Source of the DNA: Roseitalea sp. MMSF_3546
GTDB taxonomy: Bacteria > Pseudomonadota > Alphaproteobacteria > Rhizobiales > Rhizobiaceae
Length of the DNA: 64,000 nucleotides
Direction of reading: 5' to 3'
Assembly (NCBI RefSeq): GCF_030732865.1
Contig: NZ_JASHKB010000001.1
Location: 62,001-126,000 of the forward strand
Of this stretch, positions 1-9,688 are shown piece by piece. The notes beneath the pieces were generated by a model, which worked only from the letters and a program-made list of their open reading frames with translations, was not told the origin of the DNA and searched no databases. The stretch's first letter is position 1. Each line of letters starts with the position of its first letter. Made by a program: the position numbers and the translations under genes.

Positions 1-12
1 CGACCGGCAGCC

Positions 13-717
13 GTGAAGCGTTCGCGTCGTCGCTGGTTTCTGCGCCGCTGGGTGCTCATTCCTCTTGTGGTGCTCTTCGCCATCGCGCTGACGCCCTTTG
101 TGCTGGCGCTGCTCTATCGCGTGGAGGATGTGCGCCCGGTATCCACCTTGATGCTCTCGCGCGCGCTCGCCGGCGAACCGGTCGAGCGCCGATGGGTGGA
201 GTTCGACGAGATCGCCCCATCGCTGTACCAGTCGGTGATGATGTCCGAGGACGGGCAGTTCTGCGCCCATGACGGGATCGACTGGGCCGCGCTGAACATG
301 GTCATCTCCGATGCGCTGGACGGGGAGCGCACGCGTGGCGCCTCGACGATCACCATGCAGACCGCAAAGAACCTGTTTCTGTGGAACGACCGATCCTATG
401 TGCGCAAGGCGCTGGAAGTGCCGCTGGCGCTTTGGATCGATTTCGTGCTGCCGAAAAAGCGGATCATGGAAATCTATCTGAACATCGCCGAATGGGGGCC
501 GCAGGGCCAGTTCGGCGTGCAGGTGGCCGCCGAGCATCATTTCGACCGGGAACCGTCCGACATCACCGCGATGCAGGCGGCGCTTCTGGCGACGACCCTG
601 CCGAATCCGCACATGCGCGATCCGGCCAGGCCCAGCGCGCATCACCGCGAAGTGGCCGGCGTCATCGCCCGTCGGGCGCGCCAGTCGGGCGCCTATATCG
701 GCTGCCTGAGCCAGTAA
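13..717 (+). CDS. mtgA: Monofunctional peptidoglycan glycosyltransferase MtgA
   Basis: The product polymerises lipid II into glycan strands at the inner membrane, without a transpeptidase domain. The 234-residue protein has a basic N-terminus, one membrane anchor at about residues 12-34, then a GT51 domain. Visible GT51 motifs are SEDGQFCAHDG (catalytic Glu, about residue 80), GASTITMQTAKNLFLW, and the RKALEVPLALWID and KKRIMEIYLNIAEWG blocks. The length matches stand-alone MtgA proteins. The start used is GTG at 13. The frame stays open to the window edge, so a start further upstream cannot be excluded. The next gene downstream on this strand is rpmF, about 156 bases away. Confidence 0.93.
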   Translation: MKRSRRRWFLRRWVLIPLVVLFAIALTPFVLALLYRVEDVRPVSTLMLSRALAGEPVERRWVEFDEIAPSLYQSVMMSEDGQFCAHDGIDWAALNMVISDALDGERTRGASTITMQTAKNLFLWNDRSYVRKALEVPLALWIDFVLPKKRIMEIYLNIAEWGPQGQFGVQVAAEHHFDREPSDITAMQAALLATTLPNPHMRDPARPSAHHREVAGVIARRARQSGAYIGCLSQ

Positions 718-787
718 GCCGGGGCCTCGGATCGGGCCAAGAATCTGCTCGGGCCATCTTTCAAACGGCGCGCTTATTGTGTATAGC

Positions 788-813
788 GCCGTCACTTTTC
801 CGCGCATGACGGC
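788..813 (+). other. Inverted repeat in the mtgA-rpmF gap
   Basis: GCCGTCA (788-794) and TGACGGC (807-813) form a perfect 7-bp inverted repeat with a 12-base loop. It lies 60 bases before rpmF and just after a TGTATA hexamer at 780-785 that could be a -10 element. It could be a weak mtgA terminator or a structured rpmF leader. No T-run follows, so a terminator role is doubtful. Confidence 0.3.
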
Positions 814-873
814 TTATCCGACGGGGCTGGCAAGGAGCCCGGCCGATGCGCATGACGATTTGGAGCAAAGACC

Positions 874-1056
874 ATGGCCGTACCCAAGCGAAAGGTGACC
901 CGCGCCAAGCGCGGCATGCGCCGTTCCAGCGATGCGCTCAAGAACCCGAGCTATGTCGAGGACAAGGCGTCGGGCGAACTGCGGCGCCCGCACCATATCG
1001 ACCTGAAGACCGGCATGTATCGCGGTCGTCAGGTGCTGGCACCCAAGGAAGACTGA
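874..1056 (+). CDS. rpmF: 50S ribosomal protein L32
   Basis: This is a small structural protein of the large ribosomal subunit. It has 60 residues and starts with the diagnostic [18 protein letters not shown], followed by the L32 pattern around [16 protein letters not shown]. It lacks the two CxxC pairs found in zinc-binding L32 variants, so it is the zinc-independent form. A purine-rich GGAGCAAAG sequence sits just before the ATG. It appears monocistronic, because a strong intrinsic terminator follows directly. Confidence 0.97.
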   Translation: MAVPKRKVTRAKRGMRRSSDALKNPSYVEDKASGELRRPHHIDLKTGMYRGRQVLAPKED

Positions 1057-1079
1057 TCCTCGCGCAATTCGCGACAGCG

Positions 1080-1108
1080 CCCGCGTCTGTGGTGCAGGCG
1101 CGGGTTTT
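1080..1108 (+). terminator. Intrinsic terminator of rpmF
   Basis: CCCGCGTCTG (1080-1089) pairs with CAGGCGCGGG (1095-1104) over 10 bp with one G-U pair, closing a 5-base loop. TTTT follows at 1105-1108. It sits 24 bases after the rpmF stop, between rpmF and the convergent transglycosylase gene. Confidence 0.8.
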
Positions 1109-1153
1109 CGCGTTTGCCGTGAACGGCGTCCCGAAGCGGGCCGCCGACCGCGA

Positions 1154-1966
1154 TCACTGGTCGATCAGGCTGGCCGCATAGGCCATGGCGCGCTGGTAGT
1201 TGCCGCTGTCGTTCCAGCGCGAAAGCACCCGGAAATTGGCCGAGCCCTGCGTGAAGGGCTGGCCGGCGCGCCAGCCGTAGCGGCTGAGCATGTTTGCCGC
1301 GGTGGCAAGCGAATCCGCCGCGTTGTTGGGGTCGGCACGACCATCGCCATTGCCGTCCACGGCAAAGCGCATCCAGTTGCCGGCGAGAAACTGCATGTGG
1401 CCGAGTTCGCCCGACGGGCCGCCGCGACTGTTGGCCGAAATCACGCCGCGATCGACAAGGCGCAGCGCGGCGATCGCATGCTCGCGGAACCGCGGATGGC
1501 GGCGGCAATAGGATGCGAGCGTCACCGCGCCGGAGACGATCGGCGTGTCGCCGGTATAGCCGCCCCACGAGGTTTCATAGCCCCAGATCGCGACCAGGAT
1601 GGAGCCTGGGACGCCATAGCGGTTCTCGAGCGACTGGAACAGGCGGGCATTGCCGTTCAGCCGCCGCTGCGCGCCGGAAATGAACGAGTTGACGCTGGAA
1701 AACCGGCTCTTGAGGAACACTTCGGGGCTGCGATGGCGGGTCCCGGTCTGTGAAGCCGGGTTCGATTCGAAGCGCCAGGTGATGCCGGACAGTCCGGCAT
1801 TCTGCAGTGCCTGCATGCCGCGCTGGCCGACGCCGGCCGCCGCGGCCTCCTGGGCCAGCGTCTGCTTGAAGGCCCCGAACTGGCTCTGGCTGGTGATGCA
1901 TTGGGCGGCCCCGGCAACACTGGGGACGGCAAGGGCAAAGGCGAAGGCGAGGGCTATCTTGCGCAT
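1154..1966 (-). CDS. MltB-type lytic murein transglycosylase
   Basis: The product cleaves peptidoglycan glycan strands in the periplasm to give 1,6-anhydro-muropeptides. The 270-residue protein begins with a signal peptide (MRKIALAFAFALAVPSVAGAA). It then carries an SLT_2/MltB-like catalytic domain: a YGVPGSILVAIWGYETSWG block with the catalytic Glu, then GELGHMQFLAGNW, and a DGNGDGRADPNNAADSLATAANML segment typical of MltB calcium-loop regions. There is no lipobox Cys after the signal peptide and no C-terminal PG-binding domain, so this is a short soluble form. The ATG at 1966 was chosen because the signal peptide starts there; the frame is open further upstream. Confidence 0.87.
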   Translation of the reverse strand: MRKIALAFAFALAVPSVAGAAQCITSQSQFGAFKQTLAQEAAAAGVGQRGMQALQNAGLSGITWRFESNPASQTGTRHRSPEVFLKSRFSSVNSFISGAQRRLNGNARLFQSLENRYGVPGSILVAIWGYETSWGGYTGDTPIVSGAVTLASYCRRHPRFREHAIAALRLVDRGVISANSRGGPSGELGHMQFLAGNWMRFAVDGNGDGRADPNNAADSLATAANMLSRYGWRAGQPFTQGSANFRVLSRWNDSGNYQRAMAYAASLIDQ

Positions 1967-2250
1967 GTCAAGCTCGGCAAATGAACATTGTCGGAAGGTT
2001 GGCACGGATAAGGCGGAACGGACAGGCGCCCGGCCCTTGCAGACGCCGGATCGGGTTTGCACTCAACGATCGCGAGTGGTTTCGTTTCTCCGCCCGCAAC
2101 GCCAAATCGGACCCATTTCGGCGTCATAGAAGACCTCTCGTCGGCTGAACGGCGCCCCGTGCGGGTCGTCGCGACGGTCCGACCCGGTCACACTCTGCCG
2201 TATTCGCGCTCAAAAGTCAGCCAAAAAGAGGCCGCCCGCCCGACAAGCGC

Positions 2251-2949
2251 CTATCGGGCACCGAAAATCGCCGAGCCGACCCGCACGCTCGTCGCACCGA
2301 GCCCGATCGCGGTCTCGAAATCGCCGGACATGCCCATGGACAGACGCTCGAGGCCGTTCTCGGCGGCGAGTTTCTTCAAGAGCGCGAAATGCGGGCCGGG
2401 ATTGTCGTCAAGCGGCGGAATGCACATCAGGCCCTCGATTCCGAGTTCGAGCTCGCCGCGGCAAAGGGCGACGAAATCGCCAAGATCGTCCGGCGTCACG
2501 CCGGCCTTTTGCGGCTCCTCGCCGGTATTGACCTGAATGTAGAGCCGCGGGCGGCGGCCCTGCCTGTCCATCTGCTTGGCCAGCGCGCGCGCGATCTTCT
2601 CCCGGTCGACCGATTCGATGACGTCGAACAGCGCCACCGCGTCGGCCGCCTTGTTCGATTGCAGCGGCCCGATCAGGTGCAGCTCGATATCGCGATAGTC
2701 CGCCTTCAGGGCCGGCCATTTGCCCTGCGCTTCCTGTACGCGGTTCTCGCCGAACACGCGATGGCCGCAATCCAGAACAGGTCGGATCGCCGCGGCATCG
2801 AAGGTCTTGGTTACCGCGACCAGCGTCACCGCCTGCGGGTCGCGCCCGGCCGCCCGCGCGGCCTTGCCGACCGCCTCGACGACCTGCCGAAAGCGGGTGA
2901 CGGTTTCGACCTGCCCGGCCGCGTCGGGCGGTTCGTGCTGGCTGTGCAT
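2251..2949 (-). CDS. YggS-family pyridoxal-phosphate homeostasis protein
   Basis: The product binds pyridoxal 5'-phosphate without known catalysis and buffers free PLP, affecting amino-acid metabolism. The 232-residue protein has the alanine-racemase-like TIM-barrel fold. Visible motifs are VAVTK (PLP lysine, about residue 45), FGENRVQEAQGKW, IELHLIGPLQSNK, VNTGEEPQKAG, GLMCIPP and LSMGMSGDFETAIGLGATSVRVGSAIFG. The ATG at 2949 has a GGGAA sequence upstream. The frame extends a further 28 codons, but that extension does not look like YggS. It is divergent from leuS. Confidence 0.92.
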   Translation of the reverse strand: MHSQHEPPDAAGQVETVTRFRQVVEAVGKAARAAGRDPQAVTLVAVTKTFDAAAIRPVLDCGHRVFGENRVQEAQGKWPALKADYRDIELHLIGPLQSNKAADAVALFDVIESVDREKIARALAKQMDRQGRRPRLYIQVNTGEEPQKAGVTPDDLGDFVALCRGELELGIEGLMCIPPLDDNPGPHFALLKKLAAENGLERLSMGMSGDFETAIGLGATSVRVGSAIFGAR

Positions 2950-3086
2950 GTGCGGTTCCCGGCCGTGGTTGACGCTGTGCGCTTTTGCCGGCATGACACC
3001 GGCGCGACATTGCACGGTTAAGTGCATGGACACGCCCCGATTTCAAGCCGCCCAATTCATCGGTCTCGTCCGGATTTCCAGCATTG

Positions 3087-5684
3087 ATGAGCACGCAGAG
3101 ATACAATCCCCGCACCGCCGAACCCAAATGGCAAAGGGCCTGGGACGAGGCCGGCATCTTCGCCACCGACAATGACGATCCCCGGCCGAAATACTATGTG
3201 CTGGAGATGTTTCCCTATCCGTCCGGGCGCATTCATATCGGGCACACGCGCAACTACGCCATGGGCGACGTGGTCGCCCGCTACAAGCGGGCCATCGGCT
3301 ACAACGTGCTGCACCCGATGGGCTGGGACGCCTTCGGCATGCCCGCCGAGAACGCGGCGATGCAGAACAGGGTGCATCCGCGCGACTGGACCTACAAGAA
3401 CATCGAGACCATGCGCGGCCAGCTCAAGCTCATGGGCCTTTCGATCGACTGGAGCCGCGAGTTCGCCACCTGCGACGTCGACTACTATCATCGCCAGCAG
3501 CGGCTGTTCCTCGACTTCCTTGGCGCCGGGCTGGTGGGGCGTCGCGTCTCGAAGGTGAACTGGGATCCGGTCGACCAGACCGTGCTTGCCAACGAACAGG
3601 TCATCGACGGCAAGGGCTGGCGCTCGGGCGCGCCGGTGGAACAGCGCGAACTCGCGCAATGGGTGTTCAGGATCACCGACTACGCGCAGGACCTGCTCGA
3701 CGCCATCGACACGCTGGAGGAGTGGCCCGAAAAGGTGCGCACCATGCAGCGCAACTGGATCGGCAAGTCGCGCGGCCTCGAGATCCCCTTCCATCTGATG
3801 ACGCCGGTGCACGGCCACCAGGCGATCGACTGCTATTCGACAAGGCCCGATACGCTGCATGGCGCAAGCTTCGTGGCGATTTCGCCCGACCATCCCCTTT
3901 CGATCGCGCTTGAAGCGGACAACGCCGATCTTGCGGCATTCAACGCCGAATGCCGACGGACAGGAACGTCGGAAGAGGCGCTGGAAAAAGCCGAAAAGCG
4001 CGGCTTCGATACCGGACTGACCGTCCATCATCCCGCCGAGGATCGTCTGCTGCCGGTCTGGGTCGGCAATTTCGTCCTGATGGACTACGGAACCGGGGCG
4101 GTCTTCGGCTGCCCGGCGCATGACCAGCGCGATCTCGATTTCGCGCACAAATACGGCCTGCCGGTCCGCAACGCGTTCTTTCTGCCGGGGGACCGGACGC
4201 CGGTCGAAGACGAGGCGCTCGTGCCGCCCAAGACCGACACGGTTGTCTATGTCGACCATTTTGCCGGGATTGGCGAAGCCTCCAGCGAGGAAGGGATCGA
4301 CCGCACCATCGACTGGTTCGAGGCGCAGGGCAAGGGCCGTGGCGTGACGCGATTCCGCCTGCGCGACTGGGGCATTTCGCGCCAGCGCTATTGGGGCTGC
4401 CCGATACCGATTGTCCACTGCGAAAGCTGCGGCCTGGTGCCCGTGCCCCAGGCGGATCTGCCCGTGATCCTGCCCGACGACATCAGCTTCGAGCAGCCGG
4501 GCAACCCGCTCGACCATCACCCGACCTGGAAACATGTCGATTGCCCCGAATGCGGCGAGCCGGCGCGGCGCGAGACCGACACCATGGACACCTTCGTCGA
4601 CTCGTCCTGGTACTTCGCCCGCTTCACTGCGCCGCATGCGGACAGTCCGACCGATCCCGAGGCCGCCAATGCCTGGCTGCCCGTCGACCAGTATATCGGC
4701 GGCATCGAGCACGCGATCCTGCATCTGCTGTATTCGCGCTTCTTCGCCCGTGCGATGAGCCGCACCGGCCACATGGCCGTCAACGAGCCCTTCAAGGGGC
4801 TGTTCACCCAGGGCATGGTCGTCCACGAGACCTACCGCGCCGCCGACGGCAGCTGGGTCGAACCGTCACGGGTCCGAATCGAAACGCGCGACGACTTGCG
4901 TCAGGCCTTCGACGCCGAGACCGGTGAAGAGCTGACCATCGGCCATCTCGAGAAGATGTCCAAGTCCAAGAAGAACACGATCGGGCCCGAGGACATCACC
5001 CAGAGCTATGGCGCCGACACGGCGCGCTGGTTCATGCTGTCCGATTCCCCGCCCGATCGCGACGTCGAATGGACCGACGCCGGGGCCGAGGGCGCCCATC
5101 GCTTCATCCAGCGCGTCTGGCGCATCATTGCCGGGGCCGCCGGGACGATCGCACCGGGCGATCCCTCCGGCGCGCAGGGCGAGGCCCTCGCCATGCGCCG
5201 CGCCACGCACAAGGCGCTCAAGGGCGTGGGCGAGGACTTCGAGCGGCTCGCCTTCAACAAGGCGATCGCCCGCATCCACGAACTGGTCAACGCCATCGCC
5301 CCGGCACTCGACAAGGCGACGGGCGCCGATGTACCGGCCGACAGGGCCGCCGCGCATGAGTGCCTGTCGATCCTCGTCCAGCTCGTCGCACCGATCGCCC
5401 CGCATCTGGCCGAGGAATGCTGGCAGGCGCTCGGCCATGACGGGCTCGTCGCGGCCAGCCGCTGGCCGGCATTCGACCCCGCGCTGACCGCCGACGACAC
5501 CGTCACCCTGCCGGTGCAGATCAACGGCAAGCGCCGTGGCGAGATCGCCGTCGCCCGCGGCGCCGACAAGTCCGATGTGGAGAGCTTTGCGCTGTCGCAG
5601 GACTTCGTCCGGCGCCATCTTGACGGCAACGACCCCAAGAAGGTCATCGTCGTCCCCGACCGTATCGTCAACATCGTGGCATGA
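3087..5684 (+). CDS. leuS: Leucyl-tRNA synthetase
   Basis: The product is a class I aminoacyl-tRNA synthetase that charges tRNA-Leu in the cytoplasm. The 865-residue protein matches the usual bacterial length. The HIGH signature is at residues 50-53, the large CP1 editing insertion lies in the first half, the zinc-type CESC...CPEC cysteines are near residues 450-490, and KMSKS is at about residues 623-627. The ATG at 3087 is preferred to an in-frame TTG at 3084. The stop overlaps a possible start of lptE, and leuS-lptE-holA is the usual alphaproteobacterial order. Confidence 0.98.
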   Translation: MSTQRYNPRTAEPKWQRAWDEAGIFATDNDDPRPKYYVLEMFPYPSGRIHIGHTRNYAMGDVVARYKRAIGYNVLHPMGWDAFGMPAENAAMQNRVHPRDWTYKNIETMRGQLKLMGLSIDWSREFATCDVDYYHRQQRLFLDFLGAGLVGRRVSKVNWDPVDQTVLANEQVIDGKGWRSGAPVEQRELAQWVFRITDYAQDLLDAIDTLEEWPEKVRTMQRNWIGKSRGLEIPFHLMTPVHGHQAIDCYSTRPDTLHGASFVAISPDHPLSIALEADNADLAAFNAECRRTGTSEEALEKAEKRGFDTGLTVHHPAEDRLLPVWVGNFVLMDYGTGAVFGCPAHDQRDLDFAHKYGLPVRNAFFLPGDRTPVEDEALVPPKTDTVVYVDHFAGIGEASSEEGIDRTIDWFEAQGKGRGVTRFRLRDWGISRQRYWGCPIPIVHCESCGLVPVPQADLPVILPDDISFEQPGNPLDHHPTWKHVDCPECGEPARRETDTMDTFVDSSWYFARFTAPHADSPTDPEAANAWLPVDQYIGGIEHAILHLLYSRFFARAMSRTGHMAVNEPFKGLFTQGMVVHETYRAADGSWVEPSRVRIETRDDLRQAFDAETGEELTIGHLEKMSKSKKNTIGPEDITQSYGADTARWFMLSDSPPDRDVEWTDAGAEGAHRFIQRVWRIIAGAAGTIAPGDPSGAQGEALAMRRATHKALKGVGEDFERLAFNKAIARIHELVNAIAPALDKATGADVPADRAAAHECLSILVQLVAPIAPHLAEECWQALGHDGLVAASRWPAFDPALTADDTVTLPVQINGKRRGEIAVARGADKSDVESFALSQDFVRRHLDGNDPKKVIVVPDRIVNIVA

Positions 5685-5698
5685 CGGGGAGGGTGAGC

Positions 5699-6229
5699 AT
5701 GGTCCGCGCGCGCAGATGGACAGGCACGATCCTCGCCGGACTGCTGTTCGCCGCCGGCTGCACGGTGCAGCCGCTCTACCAGTCCGGCGCACCGGACGCG
5801 GGCGTGTCTTCGACGCTGTCGTCCATTGCCGTCGAAGAGGTCGATAACCGGCTTGCCCTGAAGGTGCGCAACGAGCTGATCTTCCTGCTGCGGGGCGGCA
5901 GCGCCACGACCATGGCGCCGCTTTACCTCGCCACGCTCGATGTCACCGCCGACACCGACGATCTGCTCGACACCATCGCCATGCCCGGCGAGGTCGACGT
6001 CACCGCGCGCCGGGTAACGGTGACCGGCACTTTGACGCTGCGGCGCGCCGAGGATGGGGCGGTTGTGCTCGAAGAGACCCGCCGGGCCGCCGCCTCGATC
6101 GACGTGACGACACAGGAGTTCGCCAATCGGCGCGCCCTGCGCGATGCCGAAAACCGCGCCGCCCGGGTGCTCGCCCGGCAGCTTCACGCGGTCGTCGCCG
6201 CACGGCTGGCCAGCGGCCGCACGGGCTAG
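5699..6229 (+). CDS. lptE: LPS-assembly lipoprotein LptE
   Basis: The product is an outer-membrane lipoprotein that plugs the LptD barrel and helps insert lipopolysaccharide. The 176-residue protein has a lipoprotein signal (ILAGLLFAAGC, lipidated Cys 21), then a LptE-like domain beginning VQPLYQ and continuing with the VRNELIF and EFANRRALRDAENRAARVLARQL regions. The ATG at 5699 has a strong GGGGAGGG site five bases upstream. An alternative ATG at 5681 overlaps the leuS stop as ATGA. Its position between leuS and holA supports the assignment. Confidence 0.88.
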   Translation: MVRARRWTGTILAGLLFAAGCTVQPLYQSGAPDAGVSSTLSSIAVEEVDNRLALKVRNELIFLLRGGSATTMAPLYLATLDVTADTDDLLDTIAMPGEVDVTARRVTVTGTLTLRRAEDGAVVLEETRRAAASIDVTTQEFANRRALRDAENRAARVLARQLHAVVAARLASGRTG

Positions 6230-6231
6230 CG

Positions 6232-7266
6232 GTGGCCCAGCTCAAGGCCAACGAGGTCGACGCCTTTCTGCGCAAGCCGGCCGGCTACACGGTCTATCTC
6301 GTCTATGGCCCCGACCATGGCCTGGTGACGGAACGCGGCCGCCGGCTCGCCGCCGCAAGCGGCGTGGCGCTCGACGACCCGTTCAGCGCGATCCGCCTCG
6401 ACGCCGACGGCTTTGCCGCCGATCCCGAACGGCTCCTCAACGAAGCCTACACGGTCGCCATGTTCGGCGGCGACCGGCTCATCTGGCTGCGCGGCGTCGG
6501 CAATGATCGCGCGCTCACCGCCCAGCTCGACACGCTGCTCGCCGATCCGCCGCCCCGGACTACCGTCGTCATCGAGGCCGGCGATCTGAAGAAGGGCGCC
6601 GGTCTGCGCACCACGGTCGAGCGCGCCGGGGCCGGCCTCGCCCTGCCGTGCTATGCGGACAATGAGCGCGGGATCCAGCGCCTGGTCGACGAGACCTTCG
6701 AGGCGGCGGGCCGCAGGCTCGAACTCGACGCCCGGCAGTTTCTGGTTGGCCATCTCGGCGGCGACCGGCGCGCCACGCGCAACGAACTCGAAAAGGTCCT
6801 GCTCTATACCGAGGGCCAGCCGGCCGTGACGCTCGACGATGTCCGCGCGATCAGCGGCGATGCCTCCGCGCTCGCCTATGACGATGTCAGCGATGCCGTG
6901 CTCGCCGGCGATCTGCCCGGTTTCGACCGCGCCATGACCAAGTTCGACGGCGCCGGCGGCGCACCCTCGGTGCTGTTCGCCGTGCTGATCCGCCAGTTCC
7001 AGCTTCTCGACCGGCTGCGGCACGACATGCACGCACACAACAAGAGCGCGGCCGCCGTGGTCGCCTCGGCCAGGCCGCCGGTCTTCTTCGCCCGTCGCAA
7101 GCTGATCGAGACGGCCCTGCAACGCTGGCCGCCACAGGCCATCCGTGCCGCGCTTCAGCGCCTGCAGGATGCGGTACTGCAGGCCCGCCGCAGCCGCAAT
7201 CTCGAACGCAACATCCTGCACATCACGCTGATGGCGCTGGCCATACAGAGCGCGCGCCGCCGCTGA
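6232..7266 (+). CDS. holA: DNA polymerase III delta subunit
   Basis: The product is the clamp-loader subunit that opens the beta sliding clamp. The 344-residue protein has the delta-type N-terminal domain (YLVYGPDHGLVTERGRRL), the MFGGDRLIWLRG segment, and the later GGDRRATRNELEKVLLY and SVLFAVLIRQFQLLDRLR helices of the AAA+ and collar domains. It starts at GTG 6232, two bases after lptE, and is translationally close-coupled to it. It converges on parB with only 55 bases between them and no obvious intrinsic terminator there. Confidence 0.93.
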   Translation: MAQLKANEVDAFLRKPAGYTVYLVYGPDHGLVTERGRRLAAASGVALDDPFSAIRLDADGFAADPERLLNEAYTVAMFGGDRLIWLRGVGNDRALTAQLDTLLADPPPRTTVVIEAGDLKKGAGLRTTVERAGAGLALPCYADNERGIQRLVDETFEAAGRRLELDARQFLVGHLGGDRRATRNELEKVLLYTEGQPAVTLDDVRAISGDASALAYDDVSDAVLAGDLPGFDRAMTKFDGAGGAPSVLFAVLIRQFQLLDRLRHDMHAHNKSAAAVVASARPPVFFARRKLIETALQRWPPQAIRAALQRLQDAVLQARRSRNLERNILHITLMALAIQSARRR

Positions 7267-7321
7267 TCACCGGCCGGCCACTGGTTTCGGCCGCGAATCG
7301 AATCGAACGAATTGGTCCGGT

Positions 7322-8197
7322 TCACTGCCTCTGCAGCAGGCGGCACAGATCGTCGAGCTGTTCGAGCGAGCGATAGCGAATCCGCACCTCGCCGCCTTTG
7401 GCGCCGTGACTGATCGCCACGCGATAGCCCGTCGCGTCCGACAGCGCCTTTTCGAGCGACAGCGTATCGGCATCCTTGTCCGGTTTCGCCTTGCCGCCAT
7501 TTGCGGCCTTGTCGCCGGCCGGGACCTGGGCCAGCGCCTCGGCCTGGCGCACCGAAAGCCCCTCCTCGACGATGCGACGGGCAAGCGCCATCGGGTCCGC
7601 GGCGGTGACCAGGCAGCGTGCATGGCCCGAGGACAGCGAACCGTCCGCCACCAGAGCTTGCACATCTTGGGGCAGCTTCAGCAGGCGCAGCGTGTTGGCG
7701 ACATGGCTGCGGCTCTTACCGATCACGTCGCCCAGATCGGCTTGCGTGTAGCCGTGTTCGTCGATGAGCTGCTGATAGCCCGCTGCCTCCTCGATCGGGT
7801 TGAGATCGGCGCGCTGGACATTCTCGACGATGGCGAGCTCCAGCGCCGCCTTGTCGTCGACATCGCGGATGATGACCGGAATGTCGAGCAGCCCGGCGCG
7901 CTGCGCCGCCCGCCAGCGTCGCTCGCCGGCCACGATCTCGTAGCCATCGCGCCCGCGCGCCGTACGAACCACGATCGGCTGGATCAGCCCATGCTCGCGC
8001 AGCGAGCTTGCAAGTTCGTCGATCTCGGTCTGCGAAAAGGCGCGCCGGGGATTGTTCGGGTTCGGCGAAACGAGCTCGATCGGCACGGCCCGATCCTCCC
8101 TGACCACCGGCTCGGTGGCCGATTCGGGCTGGTCCATCTCGCCGATCAGCGCCGCCAGACCTCGCCCCAGCCGCTTGCTCGATCTGTCATCTGCCAT
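7322..8197 (-). CDS. parB: Chromosome-partitioning protein ParB
   Basis: The product is a CTP-dependent DNA clamp that loads at parS and organises the origin region for segregation. The 291-residue protein has an N-terminal ParA-interaction segment (KRLGRGLAALIGE), a ParB/Srx CTPase domain with GERRWRAA, the LIVENVQRADLNPIEEA motif, a helix-turn-helix (TQADLGDVIGKSRSHVANTLRLLKLP) that reads parS, and a C-terminal dimerisation region. The ATG at 8197 was chosen by family similarity. It lies 40 bases after parA in the same operon. Three parS-like sites lie 1.4-3.5 kb away. Confidence 0.96.
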   Translation of the reverse strand: MADDRSSKRLGRGLAALIGEMDQPESATEPVVREDRAVPIELVSPNPNNPRRAFSQTEIDELASSLREHGLIQPIVVRTARGRDGYEIVAGERRWRAAQRAGLLDIPVIIRDVDDKAALELAIVENVQRADLNPIEEAAGYQQLIDEHGYTQADLGDVIGKSRSHVANTLRLLKLPQDVQALVADGSLSSGHARCLVTAADPMALARRIVEEGLSVRQAEALAQVPAGDKAANGGKAKPDKDADTLSLEKALSDATGYRVAISHGAKGGEVRIRYRSLEQLDDLCRLLQRQ

Positions 8198-8237
8198 GGT
8201 GATGCCCGTTTCGTTTCGACTGCGAATCCAAAATGGC

Positions 8238-9029
8238 TTAGGCCGCCCGCGCCTGTTTCTCGCGCTGGATGACCTCCGAGGCGAGGTTGAGATAGGCCTG
8301 ACTTCCCGCGCATTGCAGGTCGTACAGGATCGCCGGCTTGCCGTAGGACGGCGCTTCGGACAGGCGCACATTGCGCGGAATCACTGTGTTGTAGACCGCC
8401 GTGCCCATATGGGCGCGCACATCGTCGACGACCTGATTGGCCAGATTGTTGCGCCGGTCATACATGGTCAGCACGATCCCCTGGATCGTCAGTTCCGCGT
8501 TGACGGACCCGCGCACCTGCTCGACGGTCTTCAGAAGCTGGCTGAGGCCTTCGAGCGCGAAGAACTCGCACTGCAACGGCACCAGCAGCGAATCCGCCGC
8601 GGCCATGGCGTTCAGCGTCAGAAGGTTCAGCGATGGCGGGCAGTCGACCAGCACATAGGTGAAGCGGCGCACATCGTCCTTTTCGAGCGCATTGCGCAAT
8701 CGGAAGACGCGGTCGCGCGCCGTGGCGATTTCCATTTCGACGCCGAGCAGATCCATGGTCGACGGCACGATGGACAGGCCGGGCACGGCCGTGGCGATGG
8801 CCGCTTCGCAGGCCGTCGCGTCGCCCAGCAGCACGTCATAGGCCGAAACGGTGCGGTCGTCGCGGTCGATGCCGAGCCCGGTGCTGGCATTGCCCTGCGG
8901 GTCGACATCGACGATCAGCACGGTTTCGCCGATGGCGGCGAGCGCCGTGGCCAGATTGATGGCGGTGGTCGTCTTGCCGACGCCGCCCTTCTGATTGGCA
9001 ATGGTGATCACGCGCGGTGATTTTGCCAT
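8238..9029 (-). CDS. parA: Chromosome-partitioning ATPase ParA
   Basis: The product is a Walker-type ATPase that moves ParB-parS complexes over the nucleoid. The 263-residue protein has a deviant Walker A box (KGGVGKTT, residues 14-21), the DVDPQGN motif, and VLVDCPPSL as Walker B. The ATG at 9029 has GGAG six bases upstream. An in-frame ATG at 9062 would add 11 residues. It follows rsmG and precedes parB on the same strand. Confidence 0.96.
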   Translation of the reverse strand: MAKSPRVITIANQKGGVGKTTTAINLATALAAIGETVLIVDVDPQGNASTGLGIDRDDRTVSAYDVLLGDATACEAAIATAVPGLSIVPSTMDLLGVEMEIATARDRVFRLRNALEKDDVRRFTYVLVDCPPSLNLLTLNAMAAADSLLVPLQCEFFALEGLSQLLKTVEQVRGSVNAELTIQGIVLTMYDRRNNLANQVVDDVRAHMGTAVYNTVIPRNVRLSEAPSYGKPAILYDLQCAGSQAYLNLASEVIQREKQARAA

Positions 9030-9064
9030 CGAAAACTCCGAAGCACGCCCGCCATCCGGCATGG

Positions 9065-9688
9065 TTATCGCAGCGCACGCAGATTGGCGATCTCCAGGAT
9101 CACGGAATCCGCTGCGACCTTGCTGCGATGTTCTATCAGATCGAAGGCCCAGCCGGCACGGCTTTCTTTGACTTCGGCGGCATATCCACGGCCTTTGTGA
9201 AACAGCGCCACCGTCGAGCCGGTCAGCCAGGGCTCCGCGAGCGCCAACAGGCGGGGCAACGGCGCAAGCGCGCGAGCGGTGACGATCTGCGGCGCCGGAA
9301 TGGAAGGGATCGCGTCCTCGATCCGGACCGGATGCACGCGCGCCACGGGCGCGCAACGCGCTCTGACCGTCTGCAGAAAGGCCGCTTTCCTGCGATTGCT
9401 CTCGATCAGATCGACACGGGCTTCGGTGCTGTCGGACAGCAGGATCGCGATCACAAGGCCAGGGAAGCCGCCGCCGCTGCCCAGATCGACCCAATGACGC
9501 GCATCGGGCCTGAGCTCAAGAAGCTGTGCGCTGTCTGCGATATGACGCGACCATAGCTCGGGGCTGGTCGACGGCGCCGCCAGATTGATGCGCGACGACC
9601 ACGTCTCGAACAGCGCCGCGAAATTCTCGAGCCGCTTCGCCGTTTCACGTGAAACACCGCCCGGTTCCAGTGCCCGGACGCTAACCAT
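9065..9688 (-). CDS. rsmG: 16S rRNA m7G527 methyltransferase RsmG
   Basis: The product methylates G527 of 16S rRNA using S-adenosylmethionine. The 207-residue protein has the SAM-binding motif [19 protein letters not shown], then [17 protein letters not shown] and [16 protein letters not shown]. Its first codons overlap the mnmG stop by eight bases. A parS-type palindrome is embedded in codons 12-16 (Val-Ser-Arg-Glu-Thr), so this stretch serves as both coding and centromere DNA. The order mnmG-rsmG-parA-parB is the classic chromosomal one. Confidence 0.96.
   Translation of the reverse strand: MVSVRALEPGGVSRETAKRLENFAALFETWSSRINLAAPSTSPELWSRHIADSAQLLELRPDARHWVDLGSGGGFPGLVIAILLSDSTEARVDLIESNRRKAAFLQTVRARCAPVARVHPVRIEDAIPSIPAPQIVTARALAPLPRLLALAEPWLTGSTVALFHKGRGYAAEVKESRAGWAFDLIEHRSKVAADSVILEIANLRALR
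9641..9656. promoter_or_regulatory. parS site 1 (inside rsmG)
   Basis: CGTTTCACGTGAAACA matches the bacterial chromosomal parS consensus TGTTTCACGTGAAACA at 15 of 16 positions. Its 14-bp core GTTTCACGTGAAAC is a perfect palindrome. It lies within the rsmG coding sequence. Confidence 0.88.

Noticed and set aside
1765-1785. GGGTTCGATTCGAAG, which looks like a tRNA T-loop
   Set aside because: It lies inside the MltB-like gene, and no acceptor or anticodon stem can be formed around it.
3057-4826. A 589-codon open frame antisense to leuS
   Set aside because: It is a shadow of leuS. No domain or ribosome site was seen, and it ends within the leuS gene.
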